Shown piece after piece: positions 1-8,201 of a stretch of 64,000 nucleotides of DNA. Source of the stretch: UBA1413 sp964552955 (lineage in GTDB: Bacteria; Bacteroidota; Bacteroidia; Bacteroidales; Prolixibacteraceae); NCBI GenBank assembly GCA_964552955.1, contig CAZKIU010000010.1, forward strand, positions 1-64,000, given 5' to 3'. Below the pieces are notes generated by a model. It had not been told where the DNA came from, searched no databases, and saw nothing but the letters and a program-made list of their open reading frames with translations. A program made the position numbers and the translations under genes. Positions within the stretch are counted from its first letter, which is position 1. Each line of letters starts with the position of its first letter.

Positions 1-139
1 GATCCTGGCCGTTCTCCACGTCGGCGCGGATAAATTTCCATTCTGCATTCAGCAGGGTCTCACGGGATTGGTCAGGTTTCGCACACGAAACCAGGAGCAG
101 GCAGATGACCTGGGGAAGAAAAAGTTTTTTCAGGTTCAT
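1..139 (-). CDS. N-terminus of a secreted lipoprotein, probably a GH2-type glycosidase (cut by window edge)
   Basis: Only the first 46 codons are inside the window; the gene continues past position 1. The start is the ATG whose complement is at 137-139. The product begins with a basic and hydrophobic signal followed by the lipobox LVSC, so it is predicted to be a lipoprotein. The mature part contains LLNAEWKFIRAD, which resembles the N-terminal 'W-F-R/K-x-D' stretch of GH2 beta-galactosidase-like enzymes. That family call is an inference from a very short segment. It lies 123 bases downstream of the GH38 gene on the same strand, so it is probably the last known member of that glycosidase run. 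Confidence 0.5.
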   Translation of the reverse strand, partial: MNLKKLFLPQVICLLLVSCAKPDQSRETLLNAEWKFIRADVENGQD

Positions 140-262
140 AGTTTTAGTTTATTGCGTTCATTTGATCTTTCAATGTATTCCTTAGGAGGTCTGAGTGCGG
201 TGATCAGAGTCTATCCTTCCGGTGCAGGTGATTGATCGTGCCTGGTTAAGCGGGTGAATCCG

Positions 263-3200
263 TCAGAAAACAATACGGAAGAATCTGCTTTCATAGGGTT
301 TAATGGACAGGGTTTCCCCGGTGAGGGTTTCGCCGGTGACAGAGACGGCGGTGCAGTTCAAGGAGGTTCCGGTGATTTCGTTCCGGAGGTGGAGTTCTGT
401 GGGGTGCCCGGCGGTCTCGCGAAGGTGAAGAAGGGCCGATGTTCCCTCTTTTTCAGGGATCATACTGATGAGGAGGAGGTTTTCGGGCCATCCTGAGATC
501 AGGGAGCCCTCCTGCCGTAAATTTCCGGGACCTCCTGCTGCTCTCGCTTCTTCACTCCCTTTGGTTCCACCTCCCGGCATAAAGCGGGCCAGGAAGGGTA
601 TTCTGTGGGCCTGGCCAGCCCGGGCAGCCTCCTGTTGTTGGTTCCCGGAAACCCCCGTGATGGAATAGCTCCAGGTGTGTCCTCCCAGTTGGTAAGCGTT
701 AAAGTTGGTAGTCCAATAGTTGTTCATCGGCCAGCCAAAGATATGGGTGGTTCCAGGTGTGGCACCTGTCCGGTACCTGCCGGTATTGATCCCCCCGAAC
801 TGCATCAGCGGAGCTTCAGACGAGGAGAGGATAATCTGCCCGTGCGTATTATAAAGCCGGGCATAACTCTGCACCGTGTTCCAGTCGTTGGCCGATCCTG
901 GTATCTGGTCTATGCCGGCCCTGATTTCCCCGCCTGCCACGTCAAAGGCCAGCTGGCCTTGCTCCAGTTGAAAGGGAAAGGCAATATAAATCCCTTCCGG
1001 AGTGGTGACCAGTTTTTTATTGATCGTGTAAACCAGGTCGATCCGCGGGGCGGTGTTGAACATCCTGATTTCCATCCTGAAGTCGCCGTCGTTCATAACA
1101 GCAGGGGTATTTCCTCGGAAGAAAAAGGAGTTCCAGATCTCCCCCTTCCGGAATCCGTCAAAACGGATGTTGGTGGGGGTTTCCCGGTGGAAGTTGTCGA
1201 GTTTGAAGGCTTCCATCTGGGCGCGGTTGCCCAGGGTTTCATAAATGAATTCCCCGCCCATCCAGGGGGCTTGGGGATCCAGGATTTCACGGTCGAGGGT
1301 TTTGTCATACACGCTGGCCATAGCTGCCCGGAGGGTGTCGACCTGTAGGGAGTACCACCGGTTTCCGGAGGTAGAAATGTGCTGGATATCTTCCGGGGTT
1401 TTTGCTGCTGATGGATTTTCCTTCAGTCTGATGGTATATTTCCTGAACCCGAAAGCGGGAACGGAGTCTACCCAGATGGCCCAGGTAGTGCCGTCGGAGA
1501 AGTGTTCGAGAGGCTGGGCTATGGCTTCTTTTCCGTTGGGGGTGGTCAGGCTGAAGCTGGCGTAGGCGGGGATGATCTGGTGGTCGGCGTAGACGGTCAC
1601 CACGCCGCTGTGTGGAAAGCCCAGGGTGTTGAAGACCAGCAGGGAGGGCTCTTTTTCGTGGCTGAAGTGGGACTGCAGGCGTCCCATGCTCTCTTCACCG
1701 GCCATTTTTGCGCGGCGGGCGGCCTCCCAGGCGTAGGACTCCTTGAGGGCCCGCTGTTCCATGCTGTTTTTGTGAAACGGTTCGCTGACGCTCCTGTGAT
1801 ACCCCACGGTATGCTCGGTGTAGAAGAGCAGCGCGGAGTTGGTTTCCGCTATTCTGGCGGTATAGTTCACGGGCAGTTGGGCGCCCAGGAGCGCTGCCAT
1901 GGACATCCCGGCGGTATGGGCCACCAGGTCGGCAGATGCGGTTCTGACGGCCGCCACTTCGCGCGCCGATGCCCCGAAGCCGTCGGTCCACCAGTCGGGC
2001 CAGGCCCCTCTGATGACCTGAAATTCACTCCCATGGCGGCTTTCCATCTCCTCGAAGAATTGCGTGGCCGTGGCGGTCTGCAGTTTCGGCCAGAGATATT
2101 TCTCATTCCACTGCCTGATCATTTCACAGGCCAGGGTCGAGGGTGGCGCGTTGTCGGTGAGGTATCCAGAATGCTGGATGGATATCAGCTCCCAGGGATA
2201 CCCTTTGGACTCAAGGGAGGTGAGGTAGGAGAGGAGTTCCTCCTCGAAGCGGCTGAAGTCGCCGGCATGGATTTTATGGAGGGTATTCCCCAACATGTAG
2301 TGTTCGGCCCTGAAAGCCAGCATTCTTTTCCCAGAGGGAGATTCCCACCAGAAAAGTGTGGGCTTGTCGAAGCAGATTAGGGCCCGGTGGCCGTGGGTCC
2401 CCATGTTGAGATAGCGGATACCCTGGTCGGGAAAAAACTCACTGAGGCACCAGCCGATACCGTTGACATCGTTCTGCAGGGCGGTTTTCACCTCGAAACC
2501 TGCTTCCCGGAAGCGTCTCAGGGGGGCCAGGGAGGCCGCCAGGATGGGCTCGTCGGGGAGTTCGTCGAAGTTGAAGTACATGCCGGTGATTTCGATGCGC
2601 CTCTCTGCTACCCTCTTTTTAAGTCTTTCCACCTGGGAGGGGGGCCGGCATTTCAGGTACTCATCCACCGCCCAGGAGGCTTCACAACTCCAGCGGAAAC
2701 GGGCCTCGTTGGGATAATCATCGGTGAGGTCGCAATAGTCGAGGGCATAGTCGATGTAGCGGAGGTGTTCAGCCAGGATTTCGGTCTGGGACCGGGTATA
2801 GCCTATATCGGTATGGGAGTGCTGCACGAAATTGACCCTCCATTTCCTGACGGGGGAGAGGGTGATTTCACCGGTTTCTGTTTTCCCGGCCAGTTCGAGA
2901 TGGTAGTCCATTCTGGAGAGTTTACTGGCCAGGGGCAGTTCTACGGGGGTTGAGTTATAGCCGAAGTGGACCGGGATCTCTTTGAGAAGTTTACGGCCGA
3001 TGAAGAGGCGAGCGGTGTCAGGTTCCCCGAAGTGGAGGATGGTGGCCATTCCCGCCTGGAAAGCGTCTCTTCCCCTGGCGGTCACAGCTGGGAGGGCCTT
3101 GAAGGTGAAACCGTTCTTTAGAGAGAATTTGAAGGCCATATACCAGGACGTCAATCCGAAGTTACCCCCGGTAACCCTGAGGGTAACGGGTTTTCCGGCA

Positions 3201-3724
3201 GGGATTTTTGAAGCCGGAAGCGTCAGAAACATAAAGCCGAATTTGTCGCCATACTGATCCGTCATTTCCTTCCGGAAGGAGAGTGTAGCTCCGCCGGATT
3301 CCTCCAGGAACCATTCCTCTCTGCCGTCGGCCCAGAAGGAGAGGAGGGGTGTGCCGTTGACCGACAGGTCAAACCGGGCATTTCCCGGCGAGGAGCCGAT
3401 GCCGGCCAGCCAGGCAAGGGTGACCCTCCCTTCCACTGGTTTGGAGGAAACAAGATGGCCCCCCCGTGTGGCTGGTATCGGGTCTTTTCCTGATTTTACC
3501 GGAACCGGTGCCGTCATCCATTCGATGAAGGAGTGGCCGTCGGTGGCCCGTGCCAGCAGGCACTCCCGTACATCGGGAACCGGTGAGTGGTAGTTGAAAT
3601 CCTGTCCGGCCACCTTCTCAGCATACCCGCTGATAATCCCTCCGGAAATCATCTCCGTATACTGGGCATGGAGGGAATGGATCGGCAAGAGCACTAAAAG
3701 CAAAAAGGCAAGAGATCTCATCAA
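263..3724 (-). CDS. Secreted GH38-family alpha-mannosidase-like protein
   Basis: The 1153-residue product starts with a cleavable signal peptide (hydrophobic core, then HSLHAQ). About 290 residues of beta-rich sequence come first. The GH38 catalytic domain then begins with HSHTDIGYT, carrying the metal-binding His and Asp, and QNDVNGIGW supplies the expected nucleophile Asp region near residue 440. The remaining 600 residues fit the GH38 middle and C-terminal beta domains. The family releases alpha-linked mannose using a bound metal ion. Length is at the long end for GH38 because of the N-terminal beta region. It is the third gene of a minus-strand run with GH29 and a DraG-like lipoprotein, suggesting attack on fucosylated, mannose-rich glycans. 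The exact linkage cannot be read from sequence, and some members of this branch are annotated only as GH38-like. Confidence 0.8.
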   Translation of the reverse strand: MMRSLAFLLLVLLPIHSLHAQYTEMISGGIISGYAEKVAGQDFNYHSPVPDVRECLLARATDGHSFIEWMTAPVPVKSGKDPIPATRGGHLVSSKPVEGRVTLAWLAGIGSSPGNARFDLSVNGTPLLSFWADGREEWFLEESGGATLSFRKEMTDQYGDKFGFMFLTLPASKIPAGKPVTLRVTGGNFGLTSWYMAFKFSLKNGFTFKALPAVTARGRDAFQAGMATILHFGEPDTARLFIGRKLLKEIPVHFGYNSTPVELPLASKLSRMDYHLELAGKTETGEITLSPVRKWRVNFVQHSHTDIGYTRSQTEILAEHLRYIDYALDYCDLTDDYPNEARFRWSCEASWAVDEYLKCRPPSQVERLKKRVAERRIEITGMYFNFDELPDEPILAASLAPLRRFREAGFEVKTALQNDVNGIGWCLSEFFPDQGIRYLNMGTHGHRALICFDKPTLFWWESPSGKRMLAFRAEHYMLGNTLHKIHAGDFSRFEEELLSYLTSLESKGYPWELISIQHSGYLTDNAPPSTLACEMIRQWNEKYLWPKLQTATATQFFEEMESRHGSEFQVIRGAWPDWWTDGFGASAREVAAVRTASADLVAHTAGMSMAALLGAQLPVNYTARIAETNSALLFYTEHTVGYHRSVSEPFHKNSMEQRALKESYAWEAARRAKMAGEESMGRLQSHFSHEKEPSLLVFNTLGFPHSGVVTVYADHQIIPAYASFSLTTPNGKEAIAQPLEHFSDGTTWAIWVDSVPAFGFRKYTIRLKENPSAAKTPEDIQHISTSGNRWYSLQVDTLRAAMASVYDKTLDREILDPQAPWMGGEFIYETLGNRAQMEAFKLDNFHRETPTNIRFDGFRKGEIWNSFFFRGNTPAVMNDGDFRMEIRMFNTAPRIDLVYTINKKLVTTPEGIYIAFPFQLEQGQLAFDVAGGEIRAGIDQIPGSANDWNTVQSYARLYNTHGQIILSSSEAPLMQFGGINTGRYRTGATPGTTHIFGWPMNNYWTTNFNAYQLGGHTWSYSITGVSGNQQQEAARAGQAHRIPFLARFMPGGGTKGSEEARAAGGPGNLRQEGSLISGWPENLLLISMIPEKEGTSALLHLRETAGHPTELHLRNEITGTSLNCTAVSVTGETLTGETLSIKPYESRFFRIVF

Positions 3725-3901
3725 ATTTCAATTATCGGTTGATACCAGCCATCACAATTGGTTCAGTCAAGGTGGAGCAACAGCTTTCCGGTTCACATCA
3801 CTCCTCACCCCATTCCAAACTGAAAACGAAAACAGAGAACGGAGGTCAGGGAAGGGAAAACGGTGCGATGAAGCCATAGCAGGTTTGCAATGAGTTAAGG
3901 G

Positions 3902-5611
3902 TCACTGAAAGGTGAAGCGGGTTTTATCGCTGATTTTCTCACCGGTTTTGAAGATCACCGCCTCCGTAATATAGACCCTGGTGCCTTCCGATTCGGGCCG
4001 TTTCTCTCCTCTGACCACCACTTCGAGGGTGTGTGGTCCCTCCGGGAGGCCGGTGATATGGAACAGGTCCATATTACGGTGTTGCTGTCCGGCATAATTG
4101 AAATAACAGTCGATGGTACGTTTGAATACGTCGTCCATGAAAATGTCGGCCTTGCCGCCATCTTTCAGCCAGTGACCTACCAGGGATACACCGGTTCCTT
4201 CGAAGGTTAAGGCGAGGGTGTCGCCCGCCTGGGCGCTGTAGAGGGCATGCACCTTCGGGGGTTCAGCTCCTCCCGTCGTGTTCCCAAAAGGCTCCCAATT
4301 CCCCGACAATCTCCATGTTCCGGTTTCGGAGACGGGAATGCGCCGGTCAAAAACCAGGTTGGGAAAGGAAGTCTCAAAAGGCAAGGGCTCTGGTTGTTGA
4401 ATCAGGATCCTCAACGAATCCCCGGTGTGGCTGCCCCCATGGGCAGTGGCCAGTTGCAGGGCGTAGTCCAGGCAATGATCCACGGCTTTCCGGAAAGAGT
4501 AATCGGTGTGGATAAAGAGGGAGTCGCCGATGGCGGCAATCGCCTCCTGCCATTCTGATGGCAGTCCGCTGAATCCCCTGATCACCCCCAGAACAGCCAT
4601 GGCATTGGAGGGGTTACAATCGGAATCCTGACCACAACGGGTCGAGATCTCCATGGTTTTCAGGGGATCACCTTCTCCATAGAGAAGTCCCATTACGATG
4701 TAGGCCCCGTTGAGCTTGGCATCGATGTTGAAGGAGCTTCCGGCCTCGCAGACCTGCACTTTACCCCATTTGTTTTCCAGCTCGTTCCATGCAGCCCGCC
4801 AGTCTTTGGGGTAATGGCTGTGGAGCAGGATCACGTCTCTGACGATTTTTGCATAATCGCTTTCCGCAGGGATGGAGGCCAGGGCTTTTTCGATGATCGC
4901 CGGGATGTCATCGCTGAAGAAAGCTTCGGCATAGAGGCCGGCTACAAAGGCCCCGCCATAGACCCCATCCCCATAGTTCATGATATGACCGGTTTTATCC
5001 GCCAGCGCATTGGCCGTCACCGGCATACCCGGAGTGATGAACCCGATATAGTCGGCCTCGATCTGGAAGTCGATGTCGTCAGCATGCAGGTTATGATCGG
5101 GGTGCCCCGACCCGGGGGGGAAGATACTGTCGAAATAGTTTTTCCGGGCCTGTACATTGGCATGCCAGAGGGGATAGCCTGCCCTGGCAAAGAGCTCCTG
5201 GTATTTCTTGGCCGGGGCGTGCAGGCCAAAGCGGTCCATGGTCATCAGAAAGGTGAGTTGTACATAAATGTCGTCCTGCCAGAGGGCCCCTGTCACGTCG
5301 GCCGGCTGCCAGCGAATGGAGTCTTCATAGGTTTTTCCCTGGGCCCTGAACTCGGTGGGCGCACCATAGGTCACCCCGATCATTTTACCGGCCCAGCCTC
5401 CGGCAATTTTATCGCGGAGTACCGGCAGGGCGATCGTTCTCTCCTCAGGGGAGGGGCCACCTCCGCAGGAAACCACAAACAGGACCGAAAGGAGCAGGGA
5501 GGCGCTTTTCCATTTACGCTTCCGCCTGCCAGCAACCCGGTTCCCGGCAGAAACTGAGGATGGTGCGGGAGACCCCGATCTTTCAGGGCTCCCCGGAAAT
5601 TCTGAATTCAT
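3902..5611 (-). CDS. ADP-ribosylglycohydrolase (DraG)-fold lipoprotein with C-terminal beta domain
   Basis: Residues about 60-390 match the ADP-ribosylglycohydrolase fold: KIAGGWAGKMIGV at the start, WQDDIYVQL in the first metal-binding motif and CGQDSDCNPSNA in the second. About 170 residues follow that look like a beta-sandwich sugar-binding or accessory domain. A lipobox (VVSC) places it at an outer or inner membrane surface. Cytoplasmic DraG enzymes remove ADP-ribose from proteins, but a lipidated member between a fucosidase gene (45 bases upstream) and a GH38 mannosidase gene is more likely a glycan hydrolase; this is inference. The lipobox sits about 50 residues from the only ATG, unusually far, with an RRKRKWK stretch just before the hydrophobic core, and I found no better in-frame ATG. 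Confidence 0.75.
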   Translation of the reverse strand: MNSEFPGSPERSGSPAPSSVSAGNRVAGRRKRKWKSASLLLSVLFVVSCGGGPSPEERTIALPVLRDKIAGGWAGKMIGVTYGAPTEFRAQGKTYEDSIRWQPADVTGALWQDDIYVQLTFLMTMDRFGLHAPAKKYQELFARAGYPLWHANVQARKNYFDSIFPPGSGHPDHNLHADDIDFQIEADYIGFITPGMPVTANALADKTGHIMNYGDGVYGGAFVAGLYAEAFFSDDIPAIIEKALASIPAESDYAKIVRDVILLHSHYPKDWRAAWNELENKWGKVQVCEAGSSFNIDAKLNGAYIVMGLLYGEGDPLKTMEISTRCGQDSDCNPSNAMAVLGVIRGFSGLPSEWQEAIAAIGDSLFIHTDYSFRKAVDHCLDYALQLATAHGGSHTGDSLRILIQQPEPLPFETSFPNLVFDRRIPVSETGTWRLSGNWEPFGNTTGGAEPPKVHALYSAQAGDTLALTFEGTGVSLVGHWLKDGGKADIFMDDVFKRTIDCYFNYAGQQHRNMDLFHITGLPEGPHTLEVVVRGEKRPESEGTRVYITEAVIFKTGEKISDKTRFTFQ

Positions 5612-5656
5612 TGGTATAGAATTGAGTTAGTAGTGAGATTTTTGATATCTCAATAG

Positions 5657-7030
5657 TTATTCGTTCAGCTCGATGCGGATGACGGTATCGTATGGGTAGG
5701 GTTTCTGGGGAGAGTCGCCGGTACGGATAAAAAGGTTGCCCTCTTCCATGTTGCCCCACCAGTTTTTGACCCAGGAGAGTTCGGCTCCCGAAGAGCACAT
5801 GAATATATTTTTGACCTTGTCAGCAGGAACGCCACGGGTATTAAGTTGGCCCAGGCTGGGATTCATCCAGTGGGCATAGATGGAATTACCCTTCCGGGTA
5901 TAGCGGCCCCAGTCGGGTTTGGACAACTGGCAGGCCCCGGCCCCGTATATACTTTCGCTATTGCGTTGCATCCATTTTCCGACCTCGTTCAGAATGGCCA
6001 CACTCTCGTCAGGGATTTTACCCCGTGCATCGGGCCCCACGTTGAGCAGGAGGTTCCCATTCTTACTGACGCAGTTGACCAGGCTTTGGATGACCAGTTC
6101 GGGCGATTTCCAGTTGTTGTCGAATTCGTGGTAGCCCCAGTGGTTGTTGAGGGTCAGGCAGGTCTCCCAGGGGATGGGGTTCCCATACTGGTCAAGAATG
6201 GGGGCATCGGGAATCCCCTGTTCCGGGGTCTCGAAATCGCCCAGGAGACTCACCTTGCGTTTGCCGGCGGTAAGTCCTGCATGAGTCTCCAACCGGTTGT
6301 CAAGGATGATGCCCGGCTGATGCTTCCGCACCATATCGACCAATTCGCGGGCTTTCCATTTCTCTCCGCTGTAATCGTCGAAGGAGTAGTCGAACCACAT
6401 GATGTCGAGTTTGCCATAACCGGTGACCAACTCTTTGACCTGCCCGTGCATGTATTGAAGGTAGTTGTCCCAGTTAAAGGTACGCTGTCCATACTCCTTA
6501 TCGTCACGTTGCGGGTGATTGCCCACGTTGGGGTAATCGGGGTGGTGCCAGTCGATGATGGAAAAGTAAAGTCCGACCTTCAGCCCTTCGGCCCGGAAGG
6601 CGTCGAGGAATTCTCTGACCAGGTCACGGCCGCCAAATCGGGAACTCAGCTTGTAATCGGTGAGCTTACTGTCGAAGAGGCAGTAGCCGTCGTGGTGCTT
6701 GGCGGTAAGGACGGCATATTTCATGCCTGCAGCCTTGGCCAGGCGTGCCCACTCCCTGGCGTCAAACTGCTCAGGATGAAAGGCATCAATGTACTTTTGG
6801 TAAGCTTCAGAGGTGATCCGCTCGTTCGACTTCACCCACTCCCCCCGCGCCGGCACAGCGTATGCCCCGAAATGGATGAACATCCCGAAGCGCGCTTCAC
6901 GCCACCACTCTGTGCGCTCCATCACCTGGTTGTAGTTCTCCTGATATTCCTTCGAGGGTCTCTCCTGGGCGGTCACTCCGGCTCCCCCGAAGGCCACCAG
7001 AACCAGCAGCGTAAAAAACAGTTTTCTCAT
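5657..7030 (-). CDS. Secreted alpha-L-fucosidase, GH29
   Basis: The 457-residue product has a signal peptide ending near VTAQ. The catalytic domain starts with WWREARFGMFIHFGAY, a GH29 hallmark, followed by LTAKHHDGYCLFDS and LDIMWFDYS; the Asp in WFDYS is in the position of the GH29 nucleophile. GH29 enzymes are retaining fucosidases acting on terminal alpha-L-fucose. It is the first gene of the minus-strand run leading to the DraG-like lipoprotein, GH38 and the probable GH2 gene, with 45 bases to the next gene. A 152-base gap separates it from the divergent TIM-barrel gene; I could not recognise a clear TAnnTTTG promoter there. Confidence 0.9.
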   Translation of the reverse strand: MRKLFFTLLVLVAFGGAGVTAQERPSKEYQENYNQVMERTEWWREARFGMFIHFGAYAVPARGEWVKSNERITSEAYQKYIDAFHPEQFDAREWARLAKAAGMKYAVLTAKHHDGYCLFDSKLTDYKLSSRFGGRDLVREFLDAFRAEGLKVGLYFSIIDWHHPDYPNVGNHPQRDDKEYGQRTFNWDNYLQYMHGQVKELVTGYGKLDIMWFDYSFDDYSGEKWKARELVDMVRKHQPGIILDNRLETHAGLTAGKRKVSLLGDFETPEQGIPDAPILDQYGNPIPWETCLTLNNHWGYHEFDNNWKSPELVIQSLVNCVSKNGNLLLNVGPDARGKIPDESVAILNEVGKWMQRNSESIYGAGACQLSKPDWGRYTRKGNSIYAHWMNPSLGQLNTRGVPADKVKNIFMCSSGAELSWVKNWWGNMEEGNLFIRTGDSPQKPYPYDTVIRIELNE

Positions 7031-7182
7031 AGTCTAAGTATTTATTATGTTTATTTTTTTTCTCTCTGTATCATGCTTTGAAATTAGTTCAAAAAATGAT
7101 TCCGGAAAAGTCAGAGAGACAAAAAGCAGGGAAATCTCGATTCTCTTTACTATTTTAACGCTGTTTTTAAAATCACGAACTT

Positions 7183-8106
7183 ATGAAGACATCAAGAAGG
7201 GATTTTCTGAAGTCCGGGGCTTTTGCCTTAGGAGGAATCGCATTGTTGCCGCAGCTTGCCTGTTCGGGAGGAAAGAAGGGAGCGCCGGTGGTGGCTCCTG
7301 AGCGGATCATCGCCCTGCAGTTGTACGGTGTACGTGACGAGATGGGCAGCGATCCTCAGGGTACGCTGACCCAATTGGCTGAGATGGGGTATACCCATGT
7401 GGAGCACGCCAATTATGTGGACCACAAGTTCTATGGGTGGACAGCCGAAGAGTTTAAGAAAGTATTGGATGACCTGGGACTTAAGATGCCTTCGGGCCAT
7501 ACGGTTTTGGGAAAGAACCACTGGGATGAGGCCACGCAGGATTTCACCGACGACTGGAAGAAGTTGGTCGACGATGCCGCCTATATGGGGCAGCAGTATG
7601 TGGTGAGTCCCTGGCTTGACCAGAGCATGTACAGCGACCTGGACACCCTCCTGAAATACATGGAGGTCTTCAACAAATGCGGGGAACTATGCCAGAAAGC
7701 CGGTATGCGCTTCGGGTATCATAACCACGACTTCGAATTCAGCCACAAGATCGGCGAGGAGATGCTCTTTGACCTGATCATGCAGCATACCGACAAGGAC
7801 AAGGTGGTGTTGCAGCTCGATACGGGGAATATGTACATGGCGGGAGCCCTGGCCAAGGATCTGCTGGCTAAATACCCCGGACGGTACGAAAACATCCATA
7901 TCAAGGATATGATCGCACGAGCCGACGGACAGGGGTATGAAAGCACCATCCTGGGCAAAGGGGTCCTTCCCATCAAAGAGATTACCGACATGGCCCGCGA
8001 TTCCGGGACCACCCTCTTCGTCATCGAACAGGAATCCTACCAGGGCCTGGCTCCCCTCGATTGCATGAAAGAGAACCTGGCAGTGGTCAAGGGCTGGGGA
8101 TACTGA
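7183..8106 (+). CDS. Exported sugar phosphate isomerase/epimerase-like TIM barrel protein
   Basis: The 307-residue protein begins with a twin-arginine type signal (SRRDFLKSG, then a hydrophobic stretch and ACSGG, which could also act as a lipobox). The rest is an AP-endonuclease-2-like TIM barrel. Candidate metal ligands occur in order: GYHNHDFEF, QLDTGN, IHIKDM and FVIEQES. Members of this family isomerise or epimerise sugars or inositols, and exported copies are common next to glycoside hydrolase genes in Bacteroidota. It is divergent from the GH29 run and converges on the heparinase-like gene. The substrate is not predictable. Confidence 0.75.
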   Translation: MKTSRRDFLKSGAFALGGIALLPQLACSGGKKGAPVVAPERIIALQLYGVRDEMGSDPQGTLTQLAEMGYTHVEHANYVDHKFYGWTAEEFKKVLDDLGLKMPSGHTVLGKNHWDEATQDFTDDWKKLVDDAAYMGQQYVVSPWLDQSMYSDLDTLLKYMEVFNKCGELCQKAGMRFGYHNHDFEFSHKIGEEMLFDLIMQHTDKDKVVLQLDTGNMYMAGALAKDLLAKYPGRYENIHIKDMIARADGQGYESTILGKGVLPIKEITDMARDSGTTLFVIEQESYQGLAPLDCMKENLAVVKGWGY

Positions 8107-8201
8107 TCCCATTTTCAGGTATACTAAATGCAATAGTGGTGTTTACCCTGAATGGAGCAATAAGCCAGCCGGCTACCTGGTGAAAGGCCATAAAAAAAGG
8201 C

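Noticed and set aside
1502..2380. Long plus-strand frame (292 codons) opposite GH38
   Set aside because: It is the antisense shadow of the GH38 gene, with low-complexity Gly/Val/Pro composition and no family motifs.
5846..7081. Long plus-strand frame (411 codons) opposite the first GH29
   Set aside because: Antisense shadow; Val/Gly-rich with no motif, while the minus strand has all GH29 signatures.
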